Source: Rivularia sp963920925
Lineage (GTDB): Bacteria > Cyanobacteriota > Cyanobacteriia > Cyanobacteriales > Nostocaceae
Direction: 5' to 3'
Assembly (NCBI RefSeq): GCF_963920925.1
Contig: NZ_CAWUDI010000004.1
Location: 62,001 to 126,000, forward strand
Length of the DNA: 64,000 nt
In this document: piece after piece, positions 45,628 through 53,132 of the stretch
Position numbering within the stretch: the stretch's first letter is position 1
How the letters are laid out: every line of letters begins with the position of its first letter
Notes under the pieces: model-generated
The model's input: the letters and a program-made list of their open reading frames with translations, nothing else
The model's database searches: none
What the model was told of the DNA's origin: nothing
Translations under genes and position numbers: made by a program

Positions 45628-46812
45628 ATGAGCCGCGCTATCGATATTAAAAATCATCCGTTCAAATTTTTACTTTATTTAGAGTGGATATTACTTGGAT
45701 TTGCAGCGATTGCTTCAATTGTAAATCCCGTACAAAAATTTCAGACAATTTACCCCGAATTAATGGTTATTAGTTTAACTTTTTTCGGATTAATGGGTTT
45801 AAGATTACCTACTAGTAATCGAACAAATAAAATTATTTATACTGCTTGCCAAATATTATTGATTCTAATTACTAACTTTTTTGGTGGTCGAACATCACGA
45901 CTTTTTCCGTTTCTTAATTTAATATTAGTAACTCGTAGCTGTTTAATTTTTCAACCCTCCGGACGTTTTGTTGTCGCGGTAATTTCATTTTGTTTATTTA
46001 TAGTAAAATTCCGCAGACAATTTCCTAATGTGTCAACTAGAAGATTACAAAAACTATGGTTTTTTCAATTTAGCTTTGTGGCTTTATTTGTATTAGCTTT
46101 AGTTTTTGTATTACTATTGATGAATGCTGTTCTATCCGAACGAGAAAGCCGTGAAAAATTAACTGCTGCAAACGAAAAGCTGCGTCAATATGCCTTAAAA
46201 ATCGAAAATCAAGCTACATTAGAAGAAAGAAACCGCATTGCCAGAGAAATTCATGATTCTTTAGGACATTCTCTAACAGCTTTAAATTTACAATTAGAAA
46301 CCGGCACTAAACTTTTAAAAACTAATCCAGAAAAAGCTACAGAGTTTTTAATTAGAGCTAAGGAATTAGGTTCTCAAGCATTAAAAGATGTTAGAGAATC
46401 GGTTTCTACTATGCGTTCTAATCCTTTACAAGAGCAATCCTTAGAAACATCTATTGATATGCTGATACAAAATTTTCATCATTCGACAAATATTAAACCA
46501 AACTATCAAACTAACTTATTTTATTCTATCCCTCGCGATATCAGTACCGCTATTTATAGAATTATTCAAGAATCATTGACAAATATTTCTAAATATGCAG
46601 AAGCTACCGAAGTTAACTTAGAAATAACTACGATAGCTACAAATTTACATATTACGATTGAGGATAACGGCAAAGGTTTTAACGTAAACCAAAATACTAC
46701 AGGTTTCGGACTGCAAAGTATGCGCGATCGCACTTTAGCATTGGAGGGTAATTTTTATATTGAAAGTCTTCCCGGTAAAGGTACTAAAATTATGGTTGAT
46801 ATTCCTTTATGA
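45628..46812 (+). CDS. NarL-type sensor histidine kinase
   Basis: This 394-residue membrane kinase has hydrophobic segments at about 14-32, 45-57, 70-95, 110-125 and 142-168 forming a membrane sensor without a large periplasmic domain. A coiled coil (170-195) and a HisKA_3 domain follow, with the phosphate-accepting His209 in REIHDSLGHSLT, and a HATPase domain with ESLTNISKYAEA, EDNGKGF and TGFGLQSMRDR. The cognate response regulator is encoded 275 bases downstream, separated by a palindromic repeat. The signal sensed is unknown. Confidence 0.94.
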   Translation: MSRAIDIKNHPFKFLLYLEWILLGFAAIASIVNPVQKFQTIYPELMVISLTFFGLMGLRLPTSNRTNKIIYTACQILLILITNFFGGRTSRLFPFLNLILVTRSCLIFQPSGRFVVAVISFCLFIVKFRRQFPNVSTRRLQKLWFFQFSFVALFVLALVFVLLLMNAVLSERESREKLTAANEKLRQYALKIENQATLEERNRIAREIHDSLGHSLTALNLQLETGTKLLKTNPEKATEFLIRAKELGSQALKDVRESVSTMRSNPLQEQSLETSIDMLIQNFHHSTNIKPNYQTNLFYSIPRDISTAIYRIIQESLTNISKYAEATEVNLEITTIATNLHITIEDNGKGFNVNQNTTGFGLQSMRDRTLALEGNFYIESLPGKGTKIMVDIPL

Positions 46813-46909
46813 GTAGGGAGTAGGGGAACAGGGAATGGGGAATAGGGAGTGGTGAGTGAAGGTAAGGCATGAGAGTAGGTTTTCATTCGCATCTTAAATA
46901 ATTCTCAAC

Positions 46910-47049
46910 ACCACCTTGGAATAAATTTCCCCCGCCCAAAAACCTGCGTCTGATAAATCTGACTGAATATGGCTTTTAGTACGTTTTAACGTACTTTGTA
47001 TATTAGCCTTGGAATTTATTCCGAGGCGAGTATTTGGGCTTAACAACAA
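46910..47049 (-). repeat. Mosaic palindromic repeat, copy C
   Basis: It starts CCACCTTGGAATAAATTTCC, has a damaged GTCTGATAAATCTGAC stem, a perfect GTACGTTTTAACGTAC palindrome (16 bp), the GGAATTTATTCC module and the tail TTTGGGCTTAACAACAA. It lies between the kinase and response regulator genes of one two-component system and will be transcribed if they form an operon. Confidence 0.8.
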
Positions 47050-47087
47050 AAACTATCATTCCCTACTCCCTACTCCCTACATAAAAT

Positions 47088-47744
47088 ATGATTAACGTAG
47101 TACTTGTAGATGACCAACATTTAATTCGTCAAGGTTTAAAAACCCTATTAGAATTAGAACCCGATTTAGAAATTGTTGGAGAAGCAGAAAACGGACAACA
47201 AGCCGTTGAATTGGTCGAAAAATTGCAGCCGGATGTAGTATTAATGGACATTAGAATGCCTGTTATGGATGGTGTCGCTGCAACGCGAGAGATAAAAAGT
47301 AAATTCGCTCAAACCAAAATTTTGGTACTAACAACCTTTGATGATGACGAATATATCAAAGCAGCATTGCAGCATGGAGCAATGGGTTATTTACTCAAAG
47401 ATACACCTTCGGAAGAATTAGCTGTGGCAATTCGTGCCGTATACAGAGGATACACTCAATTGGGACCGGGAATTGTCAAAAAACTTTTAACCCAATTTCC
47501 TGCAACTACAGCAACTGAACCATCTTCTCCACCAGCAAGTTTAGCCGAACTTACAAAAAGAGAAAAAGAAGTATTACGCTCGATCGCAACAGGGGCAAAT
47601 AACCGAGAAATTGCTCAGAAACTCTATATTTCCGAAGGTACGGTAAAAAATCACGTTACGAATATATTGAACCGTTTAGAATTACGAGACAGAACCCAAG
47701 CGGCAATTTTTGCAAATTCGTTTTTATCTTATTTAGAAGATTAG
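47088..47744 (+). CDS. NarL/LuxR-type response regulator
   Basis: This 218-residue regulator has a receiver domain (LVDDQ at 6-10, phosphorylated Asp54 in VVLMDIRMP, Lys in YLLKD) and a C-terminal LuxR-type helix-turn-helix (about 152-215; LTKREKEVLRSIATGANNRE, then SEGTVKNHV). It is the partner of the NarL-type kinase immediately upstream. The nearest candidate targets are the two Spy-like genes on the other side of the kinase; that link is inference. Confidence 0.96.
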   Translation: MINVVLVDDQHLIRQGLKTLLELEPDLEIVGEAENGQQAVELVEKLQPDVVLMDIRMPVMDGVAATREIKSKFAQTKILVLTTFDDDEYIKAALQHGAMGYLLKDTPSEELAVAIRAVYRGYTQLGPGIVKKLLTQFPATTATEPSSPPASLAELTKREKEVLRSIATGANNREIAQKLYISEGTVKNHVTNILNRLELRDRTQAAIFANSFLSYLED

Positions 47745-47766
47745 GATTCACTCCTTAATTGAAGTA

Positions 47767-47793
47767 TGTCCTATCGGACACGCTCCGCTAACG
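47767..47793 (+). repeat. Small dispersed hairpin, copy 2
   Basis: TGTCC-TATC-GGACA followed by CGCTCCGC. The same layout as copy 1 at 28915 with a changed loop. Confidence 0.65.
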
Positions 47794-47948
47794 TAGTAAG
47801 CGATTTATCGCTCTTATTAAAGGACGCGCATTCCTTACTACGAACACTATTAGAATAAAATCGCTACATTTAGTCAAATTTGTATATAAAGCTATAAATG
47901 TTATAAAAATCCTATTTAATAATTGAGTAAGCATTGTAGAGTGTGTTA

Positions 47949-47970
47949 TACCCGAAGGGTAGGCTCCGCC
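47949..47970 (+). repeat. Small dispersed hairpin, copy 3
   Basis: TACCC-GAA-GGGTA followed by GGCTCCGCC. Both stem arms differ from copies 1 and 2 but still pair. Confidence 0.55.
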
Positions 47971-48014
47971 AACAAAAATCAAGTAGGATTCCTATATTTT
48001 GCAGTAGTTAAATT

Positions 48015-48800
48015 ATGTTCAATATGGTAATTACTAGAGAAAATACAGACTTCTATTTAAGAGATTTAGAAACACCATTAGGCAAAACGATTAATATCGC
48101 AATTGTCATTTTGGTAATGCTATCTTCAGTAATTTTTGTAGCACAAACTTATCAGTTTTCTGAATCAGTAAGCTTTGCTCTCAATGTTATAGATATATTA
48201 ATTCTCTATATTTTCGCAGCAGAATATCTATTACGGTTGTGGAGTGCGAAAAATAGAATCAATTATATTTTTAGTTTCTATTCAATTATTGATTTAATTG
48301 CAATACTACCCTTTTTTATGGGAGCTATTGATATCAGCTATATTCGCTTATTACGATGGTTCCGAATCTTACGATTAATTAGATATCTTGACAGAAGATT
48401 CTTATTTGGTAATATTACTACCGAAGATGGCACTATTTTTACGAGAATATTATTTACTTTATTTACAATTGTCTTTATCTATTCAGGCTTAATTTATCAA
48501 GTAGAACATCCCGTAAATCCCCAAGTATTTGCTACTTTTGTGGATGCGATGTATTTTTCAATCGTCACAATGACAACCGTTGGATTTGGTGACGTTACTC
48601 CAATTTCACAAATTGGTCGTCTTTTAACAGTTTTGATGATTTTAACAGGTATCGCACTAATTCCCTGGCAAATAGGCGACTTGATTAAACGAATAATTAA
48701 AACTGCAAATGGAGTAGAAACAATTTGCTCTGGATGCGGTTTAGATTTACATGATGAGGATGCTAAATTCTGTAAAAATTGCGGGACAAAATTGTTTTAG
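48015..48800 (+). CDS. Voltage-gated-type potassium channel with C-terminal zinc ribbon
   Basis: This 261-residue membrane protein has six helices. S1 lies at about 25-45, S2 at 58-76, S3 near 88-103, an arginine-rich S4 RLLRWFRILRLIRYLDRR (about 110-127), S5 at about 142-160, a pore loop with the K+ selectivity filter TTVGFGD (187-193), and S6. This is the Kv layout in one subunit. After S6 comes a short C-terminal zinc-ribbon-like motif with two CxxC pairs (CSGCG...CKNCG, about 236-258), an unusual addition. It is a single gene. Confidence 0.92.
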   Translation: MFNMVITRENTDFYLRDLETPLGKTINIAIVILVMLSSVIFVAQTYQFSESVSFALNVIDILILYIFAAEYLLRLWSAKNRINYIFSFYSIIDLIAILPFFMGAIDISYIRLLRWFRILRLIRYLDRRFLFGNITTEDGTIFTRILFTLFTIVFIYSGLIYQVEHPVNPQVFATFVDAMYFSIVTMTTVGFGDVTPISQIGRLLTVLMILTGIALIPWQIGDLIKRIIKTANGVETICSGCGLDLHDEDAKFCKNCGTKLF

Positions 48801-49079
48801 ATAAGTCTTGTGAGATTTTGGATTTTGGATTCTAATTTAAAATCTTGACTTTTTCTCTACCTGCTCTGTGCTGCCTATTCGCTCAAATTGTCATTCTAAA
48901 TTCATTTTCGTACTCTTTGCCATCTGCTTATACCGCAGAAATGGATATTTTTGATCAATACTAAACCTCAGACGTGGAAAGCTGCGTCTTTTTTATTCTA
49001 CTTATGCTATCAACGCTACCAGCATACTGAGATTATTCGCGGTAGTATTTCAACGTAAGTGAAAAAGTATTAATATAAT
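48801..49079. other. Intergenic spacer before the beta-helix gene
   Basis: Contains a short GATTTTGGATT repeat just past the channel gene and an imperfect hairpin around CAGACGTGGAAAGCTGCGTCTTTTT (48971 onward, read in pieces: AGACG...CGTCT then T-run), which could be a terminator of the channel gene. No gene was seen. Confidence 0.4.
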
Positions 49080-50600
49080 ATGCTGAAATTTATTTATGTA
49101 AATCCGACTACTGGCAGCGATACTAATTCCGGTAGTCAACAAGCACCGTTAAAAACAATTACTCAAGCCCTTAAACAATCTGCATCTGGTACAAAAATAC
49201 AGCTTGCAGAAGATAATTATAACGCTACTAACGGCGAAGTTTTTCCTTTAATAGTTCCATTTGGAGTCACAATTATAGGTAATGAAGATAACAGAGGAAA
49301 TGGTATTGTAATTAACGGTAGCGGCAGACACTTAAGCCATATTTTTGGCGCTCAAAATGTAAGTTTGGTATTAAATAGTGGCGTTCGACTTCGAGGAATA
49401 ACTGTAACAAATTCTGCCAGTCGCGGTACTGCTGTTTGGATTGAATCATCTTCACCCACGGTTGTAAATTGTACTTTCATCAACTCTGAGCGTGAAGGAA
49501 TTTTAGTTACTGGAAATGCTAATCCAACAATCAAAGACAATATATTTACTCAAAATTCTGCTAACGGTATTTCAATTACCAAAAATTCCAGCGGTGAAAT
49601 TATAGGCAACAGTTGTTTTCAAACAGGTTTTGGTATATCTATTTCTGATAATGCCAATCCTATACTGATAGATAATAAAATTTATGCAAACCGTTCTGGA
49701 ATCGTTGTTTCTGGTGACGCTCGTCCAGTTTTGCGAGAAAATCGATGCGAAAATAATATTCAAGACGGTTTAACTGTTGTAGCAAATGCTTTACCAGATA
49801 TTGGAAATAGTAGAAGTCCGGGAAACAACATTTTTGACAATAATGGTCAGTTTGATATTCAAAATGCTAGCATTAACAAACTGATTTCTATAGATAATCA
49901 AGTAAAAGTAGTTAATGTTAACGGGAACATACAGTTTTTTGCAGATCCCGAACCAGAGCCGGAAGCAGAATTAGAATCAGAAACAGAAAAAATTTTGCAA
50001 CCGAAACCGCAAATAACAATAAGTAATTTGACAGATATTAACGGACATTGGGCGGCTGAATATATACAAGAATTAATTCAGTTAGACATAGTTAAAGGAT
50101 TTCCTAATCGAACCTTTAGGGCAGATGCGACAATAACGCGATCGCAATATGCTGCATTATTAGTAAAAGCCTTTAATCCTCTTTCTTTGCAACAACCAAT
50201 AGAATTTGAGGATATAAAAAAAAGCTTCTGGGCGTATCAAGCAATTAAACAAGCATACCAAGGGAAATTAGTTTCCCTGTATCCAGGTAAAAAATTTCTT
50301 CCCCATCAAAACATTCCCCGCATCCAAGTTATTGTCTCCCTAGCGAACGGATTAGCATTAACAAGTAAAATAGAAATTGACCTGAATATATATCGCGACA
50401 GCAATCAAATTCCCAATGATGCTAGAAGCCAAGTATCAGCAGCCACTCAAAATCAACTTATCGTCAACTATCCCAACATAGAAAAACTCAACCCAAATAG
50501 AGCCGCAACCCGCGCAGAAGTAGCAGTAATGGTTTATCAAGTATTAGTTCTGATCGGAAAAGCAAGAGAGATTGATTCACCGTATATTGTTAGTTGTTAG
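49080..50600 (+). CDS. DUF1565 beta-helix protein with SLH domains
   Basis: This 506-residue protein opens FIYVNPTTGSDTNSGSQQAPLKTI, the DUF1565 signature, followed by parallel beta-helix repeats to about 280 (many N-P-T-I-x-D-N and G-I-x-V type coils). After an acidic linker (PEPEPEAELESETEK) come two or three SLH segments (about 313-500; DINGHWAAEYIQELIQLDIVKGF, TRSQYAALLVKAF), which usually anchor proteins to the cell wall. No signal peptide is visible at this start, which is odd for an SLH protein. The last few residues (IVSC) come from a TTAGTTG repeat. Confidence 0.88.
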   Translation: MLKFIYVNPTTGSDTNSGSQQAPLKTITQALKQSASGTKIQLAEDNYNATNGEVFPLIVPFGVTIIGNEDNRGNGIVINGSGRHLSHIFGAQNVSLVLNSGVRLRGITVTNSASRGTAVWIESSSPTVVNCTFINSEREGILVTGNANPTIKDNIFTQNSANGISITKNSSGEIIGNSCFQTGFGISISDNANPILIDNKIYANRSGIVVSGDARPVLRENRCENNIQDGLTVVANALPDIGNSRSPGNNIFDNNGQFDIQNASINKLISIDNQVKVVNVNGNIQFFADPEPEPEAELESETEKILQPKPQITISNLTDINGHWAAEYIQELIQLDIVKGFPNRTFRADATITRSQYAALLVKAFNPLSLQQPIEFEDIKKSFWAYQAIKQAYQGKLVSLYPGKKFLPHQNIPRIQVIVSLANGLALTSKIEIDLNIYRDSNQIPNDARSQVSAATQNQLIVNYPNIEKLNPNRAATRAEVAVMVYQVLVLIGKAREIDSPYIVSC

Positions 50601-50681
50601 TTGTTAGTTGTTAGTTGTTAGGAGTTAGGAGTTAATTACTCTCCTTGTCTCCTTGTCTCCCCATCCCCAATTCCCTACTTC
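50586..50681. repeat. TTAGTTG and GTTAGGA tandem repeats with C-rich tract
   Basis: Four or more TTAGTTG units (overlapping the stop of the beta-helix gene), GTTAGGA units, and a CTCCTTGTCTCC duplicated motif lie between two convergent genes. Confidence 0.8.
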
Positions 50682-51641
50682 CTAATTAACTTGTAAAGTA
50701 GAAACAACTTGCTCAAATACTTGTTGATAACTCTTATCTCCTTTAGCAAAACTAATTAGAATTATCTTTTTACCATCACTACTAGGTAATACTATATTTT
50801 CAAATTCATATAGTCCGTCAGTACGAAAAGACATTGCTTCTTTTCCGGCGACAATGTGTGTATCGTAGCTTTCTGGAATGATATCTCCGAGTTCATCATT
50901 ATTAGTTACCCATTGAACCAAAGATAAACCTTGAGGATTATTTTCTAAGGAAATGCTCATGTTTCCCGGAGAAAACGTATTTTTAAATTTACCTGATTCA
51001 ATTGCTTGATAATCTTTAACGCTCCATAATTCCAAAACCTTTGATGGATTAGAACCGTCTTGGGGTTCTTTAATCACAAAGCCTTTAGGATACTTGAAAT
51101 TAACACCTAAGCTACGACTGCGGTAGACATTTGTATTGCTAGCAGCTGCAATTTTTCTGCCAGGGTTTTGAGCAGCTTTTCTCAGAGCTTCAACAACTGG
51201 CTTAGGGGAACTTGGTTGAGTGCGAGTTTCTACTCTTTGTTGTGGTTGAGGAATATTCTCGCCAGAAGAAGCTTGAGGAGAAAGCTTTTCGGTTAGAGCT
51301 TTGGGAATAGATCCATCACCTTCGGGAGAAGATTGGTTTTGTTGAGGTACTTCCGCAACTTTGGGAGCAACAGATGGAATTGCTTCTGGTGCAGCAGAAG
51401 GAAAAGGTGTTGGTACTACCGTGATTTCTCCTGGTGTTCTTTGTGGTATAGCAGCTCTATTTTTATCGTTCTTGCTATTAGCAGATTGTACTGTTAAATC
51501 TTGGGAATCATTTTTAGATGAACTTTTTTCAGCTTGCTGACAGGCAATCAAGCTCAAACTCAAGCAGAACATAGCTCCACCCAGCAGTCGTTTAACTCGA
51601 TCGCGAGTCAACCTCACACCCCGAATAGACATAATTTTCAC
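50682..51641 (-). CDS. Putative lipoprotein of unknown function
   Basis: This 319-residue protein has a lipoprotein-type signal (GGAMFCLSLSLIAC, lipobox Cys34). A long low-complexity Pro/Ser/Gln-rich region follows (40-165), then a folded C-terminal domain (about 170-319; YRSRSLGVNFKYPKGFVIKEP, then LVQWVTNN and a closing helix). The latter resembles PsbP-like domains found in cyanobacteria, but this is a weak match. It is probably anchored in a membrane with the C-terminal domain outside. It is a single gene. Confidence 0.75.
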   Translation of the reverse strand: MKIMSIRGVRLTRDRVKRLLGGAMFCLSLSLIACQQAEKSSSKNDSQDLTVQSANSKNDKNRAAIPQRTPGEITVVPTPFPSAAPEAIPSVAPKVAEVPQQNQSSPEGDGSIPKALTEKLSPQASSGENIPQPQQRVETRTQPSSPKPVVEALRKAAQNPGRKIAAASNTNVYRSRSLGVNFKYPKGFVIKEPQDGSNPSKVLELWSVKDYQAIESGKFKNTFSPGNMSISLENNPQGLSLVQWVTNNDELGDIIPESYDTHIVAGKEAMSFRTDGLYEFENIVLPSSDGKKIILISFAKGDKSYQQVFEQVVSTLQVN

Positions 51642-52006
51642 TCCTTCAACACCGTGTAATATTATTGTGCTTTACAACACTCACACAATGCATCAGGATA
51701 ACCGAATAAATTGAGAATTATCAACTATTAAATAATAATTATCAAAAGTAAAATAGTAAACAATTTAACTTTACTTATATCTTGCACCGATACGTACAAC
51801 CCATTCAAAGCTACGCAATCATAAAGCTACATTATCCTACTTAGCTTTTATTTCTAAATTAAGCTTTAATTATTAATACTGAGTAACTTAAATACATAAA
51901 ATTTTCCGCTTATATTTTTACTCCTACAACTATAATTATTTTTACGGTTGCAGGAGCATTAGTGAAATTCTAATTGATAATTTCTTATGAACTATGAAAT
52001 GAAAAT
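51642..52006. other. AT-rich spacer between lipoprotein gene and nrtD
   Basis: About 365 bases between two minus-strand genes, holding the 3' end of the nrt operon and the promoter of the lipoprotein gene. No hairpin terminator or gene was recognised. Confidence 0.45.
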
Positions 52007-52864
52007 TTACCCCACATCATCATGAGCGTAACGGTTAAAGAGGAAATCTAAAGCATAGTTACGCAGCTTGTAATATTCTGGATCTTCCATAATTCTGGCG
52101 CGATCGCGAGGACGAGGAAAAGAAATGTCCATGACTTCCCCAATTTTAGCATGGGGGCCGTTGGTCATCATGACTAATTTATCTGATAAAAACAGCGCTT
52201 CATCAATGTCATGAGTAATCATTAACACCGTGCAGCGGTTTTCGTTCCAAATTTTCAACAATTCCTCTTGCAATTCTTCCTTAGTAATCGCATCTAACGC
52301 TCCGAAGGGTTCATCTAAAATCAATACTTTGGGACGAATTGCTAAAGCACGAGCGATGGAAACCCTTTGTCTCATACCTCCAGACAGTTGGGGGGGTTTT
52401 TTGTCCATTGCATCCCCCAATCCCACCATTGCTAAATGATCGCGGACGATCGCCCTTTTTTCGGCTGTTGGTTTATTCGGATATACAGCGTCTACAGCCA
52501 TATAAATATTTTCAAATGCGGTTCGCCAAGGTAGTAAAGCATAATTTTGGAATACTACCATTCTATCGGGTCCTGGTTTAGTAATTGTTTTTCCTTCCAA
52601 GGTAACTTGTCCGGAAGTGGGTGTACTAAAACCAGAAACCATATTTAAAAGAGTTGATTTTCCGCAGCCAGAGTGACCGATTACACAAATAAAATCACCC
52701 TGAGCAACATCAAGATTTACACCATCAAGAACGGTAAAAGGTCCATTTTTAGTTGGGTAAACCTTGCTAACGTCTTTGATTTGTAAATAAGGCTGACGAG
52801 ATTTACCCTTAGCAGCACCTAATGGTATTCCTAATGTGTTTATATTTGTTCTGGGGTTGTTCAT
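52007..52864 (-). CDS. nrtD: Nitrate/nitrite ABC transporter ATPase NrtD
   Basis: NrtD is one of the two ATPase subunits of the cyanobacterial nitrate/nitrite importer. The 285 residues show Walker A GHSGCGKST (about 63-71), Q-loop FQNYALLPW, signature LSGGMRQR, Walker B VLILDEPFGALD and the H-loop ITHDIDEA. It is the last gene of nrtABCD. The gap from nrtC to nrtD (268 bases) is unusually long for this operon and is full of hairpins. The protein is of normal length. Confidence 0.95.
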   Translation of the reverse strand: MNNPRTNINTLGIPLGAAKGKSRQPYLQIKDVSKVYPTKNGPFTVLDGVNLDVAQGDFICVIGHSGCGKSTLLNMVSGFSTPTSGQVTLEGKTITKPGPDRMVVFQNYALLPWRTAFENIYMAVDAVYPNKPTAEKRAIVRDHLAMVGLGDAMDKKPPQLSGGMRQRVSIARALAIRPKVLILDEPFGALDAITKEELQEELLKIWNENRCTVLMITHDIDEALFLSDKLVMMTNGPHAKIGEVMDISFPRPRDRARIMEDPEYYKLRNYALDFLFNRYAHDDVG

Positions 52865-52935
52865 GATATTAATTCCTTGATTTTAGTAAGTGTTAGTTAA
52901 AATACAAAATGCGGCAACAATAATATAGTGTTCTA

Positions 52936-53118
52936 GAATCCTCTATCCCCCCAACCCCCCTTAGATAAGGGGGGCTTTTAGCTTTTGGCTTTTAAAGTCT
53001 CCCCTTTTGAATAGAAGAGGGGCTTCATAGCGTTTTGATCCCCCCTAACCCCCCGATAAATTGGGGGGAACCGGAGTTCAAGTCCCCCTTAAAAAGGGGG
53101 ATTTAGGGGGATCTCTTC
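52936..53118. repeat. Run of four C/G-rich hairpins between nrtC and nrtD
   Basis: Stems at 52954-52973 (CCCCCCTTA/TAAGGGGGG), 53001-53022 (CCCCTTTT/GAAGAGGGG, imperfect), 53049-53068 (CCCCCC/GGGGGG) and 53083-53101 (TCCCCCTT/AAGGGGGA). They are separated by CCCCCAACCC-type tracts. Similar tracts stand upstream of nrtA near 58171-58200. Confidence 0.75.
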
Positions 53119-53132
53119 TGGGGGGAAAACCT

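Noticed and set aside
47788..47982. 64-codon minus-strand frame before the channel gene
   Set aside because: Covers two small dispersed hairpins; no protein features.
53060..53100. tRNA-like GTTCAAGTCCCCC segment between nrtC and nrtD
   Set aside because: No acceptor stem, D-arm or anticodon arm can be folded around it; it belongs to the C/G-rich hairpin run.
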